Counted from the first letter of the stretch, positions 1 through 7,315 are shown. The stretch is 22,708 bases of DNA from Actinomycetota bacterium (GCA_005888335.1 VAWY01000050.1:1-22708); one strand, 5' to 3'. A program made the numbers and translations. The notes: generated by a model not told the origin, from the letters alone.

Positions 1-260
1 CCATCCGACCACGCACCGGCCCGCAAACCAGCGCAGGAGCGGCGCTCAGCGCGCGCCCCACACAGGTGCCGTCACCCGGACCGCAAACCCACTTCCCCTC
101 GGTGCCATCCGACCACGCACCGGCCCGCCCACCAGCGCAGGAGCGGCGCTCAGCGCGCGCCCCCCACGGAGCGATCACAAGGTCAAACCGCTCCTTCCCC
201 TCAGCGCCATCCGGCCACGCACCAGCCCGCCAGCCAACGCAGGAGCGGAGCTACGCGGCG
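1..260. repeat. Imperfect tandem repeat, about 103-bp unit, array cut by window edge
   Basis: Three copies begin at 1, 105 and 207 with the shared opening CCATCCG(A/G)CCACGCACC, followed by a conserved GCGCAGGAGCGG block. The spacings are 104 and 102 bp. Copies 1 and 2 are nearly identical over their first 58 bp or so and then diverge, meeting again at a CTTCCCCTC stretch just before the next copy. Copy 3 decays after about 45 bp into a GC-rich run. The array probably starts left of the window. Open frames crossing it look like GC-driven shadows, so I treat it as non-coding. Confidence 0.75.
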
Positions 261-462
261 GCGGCGGCCGCCCCCACCCCCACCCGCCCCCTCTGCGGCC
301 CAATCGTCGCCGCCGGATCAGCCGCCGACTGAGACCCCGCCTTGAAGATGCTCCACCGCTCGCACACCGAGCCGGCAACGGAAGACGCGCGGTGAACTAC
401 CCGTCCGGCGGTTCGTCACACGCGTTCGCCGGGAAACATGGTCAGGCAGCCGCCGAGTCGAC
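261..462. other. Gene-free leader between the repeat array and the first gene
   Basis: This stretch holds a GGC/CCC-rich low-complexity run (about 257-300), then less GC-rich sequence running to the first ribosome binding site. No convincing -35/-10 pair, RNA gene or coding frame with family resemblance was seen. The promoter of the downstream gene presumably lies here. Confidence 0.4.
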
Positions 463-469
463 AGGGGAG
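463..469 (+). promoter_or_regulatory. Shine-Dalgarno sequence for the first gene
   Basis: AGGGGAG lies 5 nt before the ATG at 475. It supports that start over the internal ATG at 550. This gene is one of the operon-head genes here that has an SD and lacks the TAnnnT motif close to its start. Confidence 0.6.
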
Positions 470-474
470 TCCGC

Positions 475-969
475 ATGCCCGCCACCAGCCACCAGACCGT
501 CCGCCTGAGCAGAGGCCGCCACCGCACGCCGCAGGACGGGGCGTGCGTGATGGAGCTCGCCTCGCTGCTGGCCGGCGAGCGCTTCAGCGACTACCCGGCC
601 TCGGTGTGCCCACTCATCGGGGCGTTCCTCCGCACCTACAACGACAGCGTCGACGACGACCGGCGCGCGGACCTGTACGCCTGCGCGGCGACCGTGGTCG
701 GCACCGGCGGCCGGCGCTCGGGCACCCGGGGCCGCGCGTGCCGTTTGCGCGCCGTCGCTCACGAGCTGGCGCGGGAGAAGCCCGGGCGAGCCCAGCGCTC
801 GTTGGCGGGGATGCAGCTCTCGCACGTGGCGCGCGCGCTGGCCGCGCAGGGCGAGCCGGGACACGCCCGCGCGCTGGCCCTGGTCACCGAGCTCGCCGGC
901 CCGGGGCGCGTGGTCGCCCCCGCCGCGCCCGACCCGTGGGGCGATCATCCAAGCGCCGCGGTCGTCTAG
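475..969 (+). CDS. Hypothetical protein, 164 aa
   Basis: No known function can be assigned. The protein begins with a basic stretch (residues 10-18), then a block reading CVMELASLLAGE, followed by a DYP/CP-containing segment and an acidic run. From memory, similar CVMELAS-type proteins occur as uncharacterised short proteins in actinobacteria; that is recall, not a search. It is predicted cytosolic, with no signal peptide or membrane segment. The C-terminal half is Ala/Arg-rich and mostly helical. The start at 475 is chosen for its AGGGGAG SD; the in-frame ATG at 550 is the alternative. Its last 4 bp overlap the 3' end of the convergent dehydrogenase gene. The repeat array upstream may separate it from the preceding gene. 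Confidence 0.6.
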   Translation: MPATSHQTVRLSRGRHRTPQDGACVMELASLLAGERFSDYPASVCPLIGAFLRTYNDSVDDDRRADLYACAATVVGTGGRRSGTRGRACRLRAVAHELAREKPGRAQRSLAGMQLSHVARALAAQGEPGHARALALVTELAGPGRVVAPAAPDPWGDHPSAAVV

Positions 970-1973
970 CGCCGAGCGGCAGCCACGACAGCCGCCCCCG
1001 CCGCGAGCGCGACGGCGAGCGCCGCCGCGCGCCGGTGCTCGGCGAGCGCCAGCTGCGGGCTGTGCCGCTTGGCCTCGTCCCCGAACGGGCCGTGGGCGCC
1101 GTGGTCGACGTCGTCGTCGAGCGGCGCCTCGAGGTAGTCCGGCCGCCCAGGGTCCAGTGGCTGCTCGGTCTGCTGGCCCTTGAACGCGGTCTTGGCGAGG
1201 TAGCGGTCGGCGAACCAGGGGGCGATCCGGTTGCCGGCGATCGTGTAGGCGGTCGGGAAGCCGACCCACAGCTCGCGGCGGCGGTGGTGCGCGGCCCACA
1301 CGATCGCCCGCGCGGCGATCTCGGGCTGGTAGACCGGCGCGACCGGGCGGGGCCGGCCTCGCGTGCGCGCGCGCACCCACGTGAACTGGGTGGTGTTCAG
1401 GCCGGGCAGGTGCACGACGGTCAGCTCGACCTCCGAGCGGCGGTGCAGGAGCTCGGTCCACAGCGACTCGCAGAAGCCCTGGATCGCGTGCTTGGCGCCG
1501 CAGTACGTCGCCTGCAGCGGGATCCCGCGGTAGGCGAGCGCCGAGCCGACCTGGACGATCTTGCCGCGGTCGCGCGGCAGCATCCGCGCGAGCGCGGCCT
1601 TCGCCCCGTGGACGGAGCCCAGGTAGGTGACCTCGGTGACGCGCCGGAACTCGTCGGCCGACGTCTCGCTCACCTCGGCGAGCACGGCGGCCATCGCCAC
1701 GTTGACCCAGACGTCGATCGGCCCGAGCTCCTCCTCGACGCGCGTGCCCGCCGCGTCGACGGCGGCGAAGTCGGCCACGTCGCAGGGCAGGACGAGCGCC
1801 TCGCCACCGGCCGCCCGGACCTCCGCGGCGGCCGCCTCGAGCCCGGCCCGCCCCCGGGCGATCAGCCCGACGCGCGCCCCGCGGCGGCCGAACTCGCGGG
1901 CCGTCGCGCGACCCACCCCGGCCGACGCGCCGGTGATGACCACGACCTCGCCCACGGCCGCCGGGCTACCCAC
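966..1973 (-). CDS. Short-chain dehydrogenase/reductase with C-terminal hydrophobic tail
   Basis: A classical-type SDR of 335 aa, predicted to perform NAD(P)-dependent oxidation or reduction of an unknown hydroxyl/carbonyl substrate. The Rossmann glycine motif TGASAGVG is at residues 14-21. The catalytic triad is S144, Y157 and K161 (YCGAK). The usual NNAG motif reads NVAM at 91-94, a variant seen in part of the family. The protein is about 80 residues longer than a minimal SDR. The extra C-terminus has an acidic/His segment and ends in an Ala/Val-rich helix (about 313-332) that could anchor it in the membrane. It starts at a GTG only 3 nt after the potC-like stop, so it is probably the last gene of the polyamine-uptake operon. 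No strong SD is visible. A GTG at residue 7 is an alternative start. Confidence 0.85.
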   Translation of the reverse strand: MGSPAAVGEVVVITGASAGVGRATAREFGRRGARVGLIARGRAGLEAAAAEVRAAGGEALVLPCDVADFAAVDAAGTRVEEELGPIDVWVNVAMAAVLAEVSETSADEFRRVTEVTYLGSVHGAKAALARMLPRDRGKIVQVGSALAYRGIPLQATYCGAKHAIQGFCESLWTELLHRRSEVELTVVHLPGLNTTQFTWVRARTRGRPRPVAPVYQPEIAARAIVWAAHHRRRELWVGFPTAYTIAGNRIAPWFADRYLAKTAFKGQQTEQPLDPGRPDYLEAPLDDDVDHGAHGPFGDEAKRHSPQLALAEHRRAAALAVALAAGAAVVAAARR

Positions 1974-1976
1974 ATG

Positions 1977-2774
1977 TCAGCGCCGCAGCACGCCGGTTTC
2001 GCGCGTCAGACGCTGGGCGAGGATGACCGGGACGAGCGTGATCGCCACGACGACGAGCACGACGACGTTGACCTGCGGCAGCCGCTGGCCGAGCCGGATC
2101 TGCCCGAAGATCCACAGCGGCAGCGTGTTCTGCGCGCCCGCGGTGAACGTCGTGACGATCACCTCGTCGAAGGACAGCGCGAAGGCGAGCAGGCCGCCGG
2201 CGACGAGCGAGGTCGAGATGAGCGGCAGCGTGACGAGCCGGAACGTCGTCCAGCCGTCGGCGCCGAGGTCCATCGACGCCTCGACGAGCGAGCCCTCGGT
2301 GCGCCGCAGGCGCGCGAGCACGTTGTTGTAGACGACGACGATGCAGAACGTGGCGTGGCCGACGACGATCGTCACCAGCGAGAAGTCGATCCCGCCGAAC
2401 GCGAACAGCGAGTTCAGCGCCATCCCGGTGATGATCCCCGGCAGCGCGAGCGGCAGGACGAGCACCAGCGAGACCGTCTCGCGCCCGAAGAAGCGGAAGC
2501 GGTGCACGGCGAAGGCGGCCAGCGAGCCGAGCACCAGCGCGATCGTCGTGGCGATCAGCGCCGCGCGCACCGACAGCCACAGCGCGTCGCGCATCTCCCC
2601 GTTGGCGAACGTCGACGAGAACCACTTGGTCGACAGCCCGTGCAGCGGCCAGCTCTGCACGTTGGAGGGGTTGAACGCGTAGACGGCGATGAGGACGATC
2701 GGCAGCGCGAGGAAGGCGACGATCGCCGCGCTCCACGCCGCCAGCGCCAGCCGCGCGCCGCGCCCGTGGACCAT
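1977..2774 (-). CDS. potC: ABC transporter permease, spermidine/putrescine type (PotC-like)
   Basis: An inner-membrane permease of 265 aa, normal for the family. It has a first membrane helix at about 10-32, a periplasmic loop with FNPSN (about 34-38) typical of PotC-type permeases, then five further hydrophobic segments. The cytoplasmic EAA loop that docks on the ATPase starts at E165 and ends in the LP at 183-184. The ATG at 2774 overlaps the stop codon of the upstream permease by one base (TGATG), implying translational coupling. It would pair with the PotB-like permease to form the channel. Substrate specificity cannot be read from the permease; the polyamine call comes from the operon. 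The true start cannot lie further upstream, because that frame runs through the other permease gene. Confidence 0.9.
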   Translation of the reverse strand: MVHGRGARLALAAWSAAIVAFLALPIVLIAVYAFNPSNVQSWPLHGLSTKWFSSTFANGEMRDALWLSVRAALIATTIALVLGSLAAFAVHRFRFFGRETVSLVLVLPLALPGIITGMALNSLFAFGGIDFSLVTIVVGHATFCIVVVYNNVLARLRRTEGSLVEASMDLGADGWTTFRLVTLPLISTSLVAGGLLAFALSFDEVIVTTFTAGAQNTLPLWIFGQIRLGQRLPQVNVVVLVVVAITLVPVILAQRLTRETGVLRR

Positions 2775-3682
2775 CAGAGCGCCTCGAACGCGCCGAGCCG
2801 GCGCGCCAGCAGCAGGTAGGCGCCCATCACGACGACCGGCACGACGGCGAACGCCGCCGCGAACGGCACGTCGTTGGCCACCCCGACGCTGCGGTACACG
2901 ACGTTGCCGATGAAGTCCGACCCGGCGCCGCCCACGAGCGTCGGCGTGATGAAGTCGCCGAGCGTCAGCGAGAACGTGAAGATCGACCCCGCGGCGAGGC
3001 CGGGCAGCACGAGCGGCAGCAGCACGCGGCGGAACGTCGTGAAGCCGCGCGCGCCCATGTCGGCCGACGCCTCGAGCAGCGAGTCCGGGACGCGCTCGAT
3101 CGCCGCCCAGACCGGCATGATCATGAACGGCAGCCAGATGTAGCTGAAGACGATCCACATCGCGATGTTCGAATACGCGACGTTGAGCGAGCCGAGCCCG
3201 ACGTGGTCCAGCCCCCAGTTGAGGATCCCGTCGCGCGCGAGGATCAGCCGCCAGGCGTAGACGCGCACCAGGTAGCTCGTCCACAGCGGCAGCAGGACCG
3301 CCACGAACAGCGCCCGCGAAAGCCGCCGGGGGGCGACGCGGGCCGCGTAGTACGCGAACGGCAGCGCGAGGATCGCGTCGGTGACGGTGACCGCCGCGGC
3401 GATGCCGATCGTCCGCAGCGCGATCGTCCGGTACGTCGGCTCGGAGAGCAGCGTGCGGAAGTTGTCCAGCGTCCATGAGTGCACGACCTCGCCGGTGAAG
3501 CCGTCGACGCGCCAGAACGCCGAGACGAACAGCACGCCGAGCGCCGCGAGGTAGAGCCCGACGAACCACGCCGCGGGCGGCGAGAGGAGCAGCAGCGCCC
3601 GGGCGGCGGGCCTCCGGTGCAGCGCGCCGGAGGCCCGCCGTCGGAGGCTCAGCCCTTCACTTGCGTCCAGCGCCGCTGCCAC
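2774..3682 (-). CDS. potB: ABC transporter permease, spermidine/putrescine type (PotB-like)
   Basis: A permease of 302 aa if it starts at the GTG at 3682. It has six hydrophobic segments; the first is at about 35-55. The EAA loop starts at E204 and ends with LP at 222-223. The start is uncertain. The frame has no ATG, GTG or TTG between the binding-protein stop and the first membrane helix. Candidates are the GTG at 3682, which lies 34 nt inside the upstream gene, or a rare CTG at 3652 overlapping that gene's stop. A perfect 14-bp hairpin lies within the first codons under either choice. The gene sits between the potD-like and potC-like genes and is probably made in smaller amounts than the binding protein. 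Confidence 0.85.
   Translation of the reverse strand: MAAALDASEGLSLRRRASGALHRRPAARALLLLSPPAAWFVGLYLAALGVLFVSAFWRVDGFTGEVVHSWTLDNFRTLLSEPTYRTIALRTIGIAAAVTVTDAILALPFAYYAARVAPRRLSRALFVAVLLPLWTSYLVRVYAWRLILARDGILNWGLDHVGLGSLNVAYSNIAMWIVFSYIWLPFMIMPVWAAIERVPDSLLEASADMGARGFTTFRRVLLPLVLPGLAAGSIFTFSLTLGDFITPTLVGGAGSDFIGNVVYRSVGVANDVPFAAAFAVVPVVVMGAYLLLARRLGAFEAL
3604..3640 (-). other. Perfect 14-bp stem-loop at the binding-protein/permease boundary
   Basis: Positions 3604-3617 and 3627-3640 are exact reverse complements (CGGCGGGCCTCCGG), with a 9-nt loop. In the minus-strand mRNA the hairpin begins 8 nt after the TGA of the binding-protein gene. There is no T-run, so it is not a standard intrinsic terminator. 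A stem at this place resembles the REP-type stems that protect binding-protein mRNA in other ABC operons. It also encodes the N-terminus of the permease, so it may limit permease translation. The function is inferred. Confidence 0.65.
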
Positions 3683-4830
3683 TCGGTGTAGTCCGTGCAG
3701 GTCTGCCCGCCGCCGCAGTCGCTCACGGGCGTCTTCCAGAACCGGATCGAGTTGAAGTACGTCGCCGGCGCGTTGGCGTGGTACTTCGCGCACGCGCCCT
3801 TCTGGATGCGGTCCATGAACGAGCAGGCCTTCGTGTTCGCGGGCGTCTCGCCGAACGAGATCGCCTGCTGGGCCTGGACCTTCGGCGTCGACACCCAGCG
3901 CATCCACATGTACGCGCAGTTCGGGTGGCGCGCGCGCGACGAGAGCATCCACGTGTCCGCCCAGCCGGTGGCCCCCTCGCGCGGGATGAGGTCCTTGACC
4001 GGGACCTTGTCGCCCTGCAGCGTGATCGTCTGGTACGGCCACGACGCGCCGACGACCGCGTCGCCGTTCTTGAACAGGTCGATCTCGTCGGAGGCCAGCG
4101 CCCAGTACTTCTTGATCAGCGGCCGCTGGCGCTTGAGCAGGTCGACCGCCGCGCCGAGTTGCCTGTCGGTCAGCTCGTACGGGTCCTTGATCCCGAGCGA
4201 CGGCTGCGTCTTGGACAGGTACAGCGCCGCGTCGGCGATCTGGATCGGGTTGTCGGGGACGGTGATCTGCCCGCGGTACCTCGGGTCGTAGAGCACCGAC
4301 CAGCTCGACGGCGACCCACCGACCTTGCTCGTGTTGTAGAGCAGCGTGTTGGGCCCCCACTGCAGCGAGACGCCGTAGTGCTTGCCGTCGACCGTGTTGT
4401 GCGCCGGCGACTTCAGCTGCGGGATGAAGTCCCTCCAGCCCGGGATCAGGTTCACGTTGACCGGCTTGACGTTGCCGCCGCGGATGAGTCGCAGGCTGGC
4501 GTCGCCCGAGGCCGAGACGAGGTCGTACTGGCTCCCGCCGCCCTGGCGCATGAGCGTGACCATCTCGTCGGAGGAGCCGCCATACTTGCTGTGCACCTGA
4601 CAGCCGGTCTGGCGCTCGAACGGCTTGACCCACTGCGCCTGCGTGTAGCCCTCCCAGGCGATGACGTTGAGCTGGCCCTCGCCGCGGCCGATCTTCGTCG
4701 GCAGGTTCGACGCCTTGCCGCCGCCACCGCCGCTCGACCCGCCGCACGCGCTGATGAGCAGCCCGAGGACGGCCAGCGTGATCGCGATGGCCGCCGGGGG
4801 GCCGCTGGGTTTGTCCAGGAACGTGGTCAT
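3649..4830 (-). CDS. potD: Polyamine-type ABC transporter substrate-binding lipoprotein (PotD-like)
   Basis: An extracytoplasmic solute-binding protein of 393 aa that would capture spermidine, putrescine or a related cation for the PotB/PotC permeases. It has a lipoprotein signal: a hydrophobic helix at about 13-26, lipobox ISAC with the lipidated Cys at 29, then a Gly/Ser-rich linker. The PotD-like features are W59-E60-G61-Y62 and an EG..GWADTW segment (285-294), where W290 and D292 match the positions that contact the polyamine amine in PotD. Unusually for the family, the mature part has six more cysteines (77, 305, 336, 347, 372, 378), which could form disulfides. The ATG at 4830 overlaps the ATPase stop (ATGA) and has a strong AGGAGG SD. 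Substrate identity is not proven. Confidence 0.88.
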   Translation of the reverse strand: MTTFLDKPSGPPAAIAITLAVLGLLISACGGSSGGGGGKASNLPTKIGRGEGQLNVIAWEGYTQAQWVKPFERQTGCQVHSKYGGSSDEMVTLMRQGGGSQYDLVSASGDASLRLIRGGNVKPVNVNLIPGWRDFIPQLKSPAHNTVDGKHYGVSLQWGPNTLLYNTSKVGGSPSSWSVLYDPRYRGQITVPDNPIQIADAALYLSKTQPSLGIKDPYELTDRQLGAAVDLLKRQRPLIKKYWALASDEIDLFKNGDAVVGASWPYQTITLQGDKVPVKDLIPREGATGWADTWMLSSRARHPNCAYMWMRWVSTPKVQAQQAISFGETPANTKACSFMDRIQKGACAKYHANAPATYFNSIRFWKTPVSDCGGGQTCTDYTEWQRRWTQVKG

Positions 4831-5855
4831 TGGTGATCCTCCTCGCTCGCGTCGGGCTCGACGGCGGCCGCGCTCTCGGGCCGCCACGCGAGGCGCACGG
4901 GGCGGCCGCGCCGCTCCGCGCCGTCGCGCTCCGACGTCTCCAGGTTCTGGCGCACGACGGTGAGCGCCCCGCCGTCGCGCAGGTCGACGATGAAACGCGT
5001 CACCGACCCCAGGTACACGACCTCGCGCACCGATCCGGGCTCCTCCGTCCAGCCGGCGGGCACCGGCTCTCCGTCGTCGAGGAGGCGGATCTTCTCCGGT
5101 CGCACGGTGATCGTCGCGCCGTCGCGCTGGAGCAGGTTCGACGTGCCGACGAAGCCGGCGACGAACGCGGTGGCGGGCCGCTCGTAGACGTCGCCCGGCG
5201 CCCCGACCTGCTCCAGCCGGCCCTCTGAGAAGACGCCGATGCGGTCGCTCATGCCCAGCGCCTCGTCCTGGTCGTGCGTGACGTAGATGAAGGTGATGCC
5301 GAGCTCGGACTGCAGCCGCTTGAGCTCGAGCTGCATCTCCTGGCGCAGCTTGAGGTCGAGCGCGCCCAGCGGCTCGTCGAGCAGCAGCACGCGGGGGCGG
5401 TTGACCAGCGCCCGGGCGAGCGCGACGCGCTGGCGCTGGCCGCCCGACAGCTGCACCGGCCGGCGGTCGCCGATCCCCGGCAGGCGGACCATCGCGAGCG
5501 CCTCGGCGACGCGGCGGGCGCGCTCGGCGCGCGGCAGCCCGGCGACGCGCAGCCCGTAGCCGACGTTCTCGCCGACGCTCATGTGCGGGAACAGCGCGTA
5601 GTCCTGGAAGACGGTGTTGACGCTGCGCTCGTACGGCGGCGCGCCGGTGACGTCGGCGCCCTCGAGCTCGACCGCGCCCGTGTCCGGGCGCTCGAAGCCG
5701 GCGATGAGCCGCAGCGTCGTGGTCTTGCCCGAGCCCGACGGGCCGAGCAGCGTGAAGAACTCGCCCTCGCGCACGTCGAGGTCCAGATGCTGGAGGGCGA
5801 CCACGTCGCCGTAGGTCTTGCGCACCCCGATCAGGCGGACCGCGGGAGTCGCCAT
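4827..5855 (-). CDS. potA: ABC transporter ATP-binding protein, spermidine/putrescine type (PotA-like)
   Basis: The cytoplasmic ATPase that powers the importer, 342 aa. Walker A GPSGSGKT is at 38-45, the Q-loop Gln at 84, the signature LSGGQ at 136-140, Walker B ending D160-E161, and the switch His at 194. The region after about 240 has the length and character of the TOBE-type regulatory domain of PotA/MalK-like ATPases. I chose the ATG at 5855 because family homology starts right after it and a TAGGGT -10 element lies 10 nt upstream. An in-frame ATG at 5909 with a good GGAGG SD would add 18 residues and remains possible. This is the first gene of the operon, and its stop overlaps the potD-like start by 4 nt. 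It diverges from the Crp-like regulator gene. Confidence 0.9.
   Translation of the reverse strand: MATPAVRLIGVRKTYGDVVALQHLDLDVREGEFFTLLGPSGSGKTTTLRLIAGFERPDTGAVELEGADVTGAPPYERSVNTVFQDYALFPHMSVGENVGYGLRVAGLPRAERARRVAEALAMVRLPGIGDRRPVQLSGGQRQRVALARALVNRPRVLLLDEPLGALDLKLRQEMQLELKRLQSELGITFIYVTHDQDEALGMSDRIGVFSEGRLEQVGAPGDVYERPATAFVAGFVGTSNLLQRDGATITVRPEKIRLLDDGEPVPAGWTEEPGSVREVVYLGSVTRFIVDLRDGGALTVVRQNLETSERDGAERRGRPVRLAWRPESAAAVEPDASEEDHQ
4838..4843 (-). promoter_or_regulatory. Strong Shine-Dalgarno for the binding-protein gene
   Basis: AGGAGG on the minus strand lies 7 nt before the ATG at 4830, inside the last codons of the ATPase gene. It fixes the start of the lipoprotein and excludes an upstream in-frame start at 4887. 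It is the clearest SD in this operon, consistent with high binding-protein synthesis. Confidence 0.75.
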
Positions 5856-5865
5856 GCGGTCGCCG

Positions 5866-5894
5866 ACCCTAGACGCTGTCTCGGCGGTTGCCAC
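5866..5894 (-). promoter_or_regulatory. Predicted promoter of the polyamine-uptake operon
   Basis: On the minus strand GTGGCA (5894-5889) is followed by a 17-nt spacer and TAGGGT (5871-5866). GTGGCA matches TTGACA at 4 of 6 positions. The ATG at 5855 follows TAGGGT by 10 nt, so the leader would be only a few nucleotides. It lies downstream of the alternative ATG at 5909, so the two start models exclude each other. Confidence 0.5.
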
Positions 5895-5996
5895 GCCGCT
5901 GCCCAGCATGTCCCAATCCTCCGTGAGCGCGGGGCTTTCCGCAAAGCTCCACAACGGCACGGGTGCGGGGGCGCGGTACGCCGGTCGGGCGAACCG

Positions 5997-6026
5997 CTGT
6001 CGTCCGGGCTGCTCGGACCGTAACCT
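5997..6026 (+). promoter_or_regulatory. Predicted promoter of the Crp-like regulator gene
   Basis: A weak -35 CTGTCG (5997-6002), an 18-nt spacer and TAACCT (6021-6026) precede the ATG at 6034 by 7 nt. Transcription would start at or next to the A of the ATG, giving a leaderless mRNA. No SD is present before this ATG, which fits. Confidence 0.5.
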
Positions 6027-6033
6027 GCAAGAC

Positions 6034-6732
6034 ATGACCGCGGTCCGGGTCGCCGACTTCGATCCTGAGCTGTTCGAGCACGTCGCCGACCCCGAGTCGG
6101 CGGCGGCCGCCAGCCTCGCCGAGAGCGAGTGGCTGGAGGTCGGTCCCTGGACGATCGAGCGCAACGAGGAGAGCGGGCGCGGCCACTTCGGCATCCTGCT
6201 CCTCGAGGGGACGATCATCCGGCGCGTCGCGCTGGGCCTGCGCGACGGCCTAGAGCTCCTCGGCCCCGGCGACGTCGGCCGCCCGTGGGTGAACTTCGGG
6301 CCCAACAGCTCGATCGCCACCGAGACCCGCTGGCGCGTGCACCAGCGCGCGCGCATCGCTCATCTCGACCGCCGCTTCGCCGTCCGGATGTCGCCCTGGC
6401 CCGAGGTCGCCAGCGCGATCATGGACCGCCTCATGCGCCGCCAGCGCTTCCTGGCCATGCACCTCGCGATCTCGCAGATGCCGCGGCTGGACTCGCGGCT
6501 GCGCGTGGTGTTCTGGTATCTCGCCGACCGGTGGGGCAAGGTCACCGGCGACGGCGTGGTCATCACCCTGCCGCTCACCCACGAGCTCGTCGCGGGCCTG
6601 GTCGGCGCCCGGCGGCCGGGCGTGACCAGCGCGCTCGGGGAGCTGCAGCGCGAGGGCGAGCTGAGCCGGCGCTCCGACGGCTGCTGGGTGCTCCGCGGGA
6701 CGCCGCCGCCGGAGGTGCGGGCTACGGCTTAG
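6034..6732 (+). CDS. Crp/FNR-family transcriptional regulator
   Basis: A predicted DNA-binding regulator of 232 aa, the usual Crp/FNR length. Residues about 20-120 form a degenerate cyclic-nucleotide-binding-like beta roll. They lack the RGE..S/T phosphate-binding motif of true cAMP receptors, so the ligand is unknown. A long dimerisation-type helix spans about 121-150. The helix-turn-helix is at about 181-210 ([20 protein letters not shown]), with the R-P-G-V-T pattern common in Crp-type recognition helices. No FNR-like cysteine cluster is seen. It is divergently oriented to the polyamine operon with about 180 bp between the two starts, so it may control that operon; this is inference. Its TAG stop overlaps the tip of the MITE-like element. 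Confidence 0.82.
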   Translation: MTAVRVADFDPELFEHVADPESAAAASLAESEWLEVGPWTIERNEESGRGHFGILLLEGTIIRRVALGLRDGLELLGPGDVGRPWVNFGPNSSIATETRWRVHQRARIAHLDRRFAVRMSPWPEVASAIMDRLMRRQRFLAMHLAISQMPRLDSRLRVVFWYLADRWGKVTGDGVVITLPLTHELVAGLVGARRPGVTSALGELQREGELSRRSDGCWVLRGTPPPEVRATA

Positions 6733-6893
6733 AGGTTGTCTCAGAACCCCGTGTGTGCGGCTGGTGGATGCCGGCGCCCGCCAGGCAAGGACGCAGCCGG
6801 TGATGCGTGGCCCAGCCACGTGAACCGGCGAGGACGCAGCCTGGCGGGATGCCGGCGCCGCCAGACGTGCGCAGGGGGTTCTGAGACAGCCTC
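6732..6893. mobile_element. MITE-like palindromic insertion, 162 bp, 19-bp terminal inverted repeats
   Basis: The left end GAGGTTGTCTCAGAACCCC (6732-6750) and the right end 6875-6893 are inverted repeats with one mismatch. Both ends are flanked by the direct repeat TTA (6729-6731 and 6894-6896), or CTTAG if 18-bp ends are assumed. At the exact centre is a CGTGGC-CCA-GCCACG hairpin (6806-6820). The arms also pair over much of their length, so the whole element can fold into one long imperfect stem. Inside are direct repeats of 13 bp (6766 and 6847) and 11 bp (6788 and 6831). No transposase ORF is present. The GAGG tips and TTA duplication suggest mobilisation by an IS5-family-type transposase with a TNA target; this is inference. 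The stem may also end transcription from both sides. Confidence 0.75.
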
Positions 6894-7235
6894 TTAGGGC
6901 CGGGCGCTTGCGCTCAGCAGCGCGAGCAGCGCGACGGTGAGCCCCACGAGCACGTCGGTGACGACGCCGGCCCCCGTCGCGCTCGACCAGAAGCCGGTGA
7001 GGATGAGCGCGATCCCCATCGCGACGTTGACGTAGCTGAGCGCCGGGACGCGCCAGGCGACGGTCACGCGGGTGAGCGCGAGGACGAAGATGACGGCGCC
7101 GCAGACGATCTCGTTCCAGGCGGGCGCCAGGCCCGGCAGCACGTAGGGCGCCACCAGCAGCCAGATGCCCGCCAGGACGTTGATCCCGCTGGCCACGACC
7201 ACGACCTCCGGCCATTCGGCCGCTTCACTCCTCAT
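6894..7235 (-). CDS. SPW-repeat membrane protein, 113 aa
   Basis: A small integral membrane protein with four hydrophobic segments (about 10-32, 40-60, 64-82 and 87-108). Two internally similar halves each carry a G-I-x-L-x-x-x-W-type pattern: GINVLAGIWLLVAPYVL, and later VNVAMGIALILTGFWSS. This organisation matches the SPW-repeat family, whose function is unknown. The ATG at 7235 has an AAGGAGG SD 10 nt upstream; a longer frame from 7337 has no such support. Its TAA stop lies in the target-site copy at the right tip of the MITE-like element. The gene is divergent from the exporter operon, with 125 bp between them. Confidence 0.8.
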   Translation of the reverse strand: MRSEAAEWPEVVVVASGINVLAGIWLLVAPYVLPGLAPAWNEIVCGAVIFVLALTRVTVAWRVPALSYVNVAMGIALILTGFWSSATGAGVVTDVLVGLTVALLALLSASARP

Positions 7236-7245
7236 CGAAGCGCAT

Positions 7246-7252
7246 CCTCCTT
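7246..7252 (-). promoter_or_regulatory. Shine-Dalgarno for the SPW-repeat gene
   Basis: AAGGAGG on the minus strand is 10 nt before the ATG at 7235. It decides the start. The ATG at 7245 that overlaps the SD is out of frame. Confidence 0.6.
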
Positions 7253-7280
7253 GAGCTCCGGCGAATGGTGCGCGCCGCAC

Positions 7281-7315
7281 CGTCCGCTGCCGGACGCGAA
7301 CTGCGTCAACTGACG
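7281..7315. promoter_or_regulatory. Two dyads in the divergent intergenic region before the exporter operon
   Basis: CGTCCG-CTGC-CGGACG (7281-7296) and CGTCA-AC-TGACG (7304-7315) are perfect short inverted repeats between the SPW gene and wzm. The second has the symmetry of an operator half-site pair. A minus-strand TTGACG also falls within it, but no matching -10 was found. In GC-rich DNA such dyads arise by chance, so this is tentative. Confidence 0.25.

Noticed and set aside
1..260. CRISPR-like array
   Set aside because: The units are about 103 bp with long imperfect conserved parts, not short identical repeats with unique spacers, and there are no cas genes.
66..332. An 88-codon frame within the tandem repeats
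   Set aside because: The repeats are 104 and 102 bp apart, not multiples of three, so the copies do not keep frame. There is no SD and no protein-like pattern.
438..2819. A 793-codon plus-strand open frame opposite the dehydrogenase and permease genes
   Set aside because: Its translation is Arg/Ala/Pro/Asp-rich low-complexity with no motif, and both opposite-strand frames encode clear families. It is a GC-driven shadow.
1977..3569. Apparent fusion of the two permeases in one 530-codon frame
   Set aside because: The N-terminal half is a shadow of the PotB-like gene in another frame. The PotC-like protein starts at 2774 with a TGATG overlap.
3604..3640. Intrinsic terminator in the uptake operon
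   Set aside because: There is no T-run after the stem, and permease genes that must be expressed follow directly.
5853..5909. ATPase start at ATG 5909 with a GGAGG SD
   Set aside because: The 18 extra residues show no family resemblance, and a promoter-like GTGGCA-17-TAGGGT lies inside them. It is kept as an alternative, not excluded.
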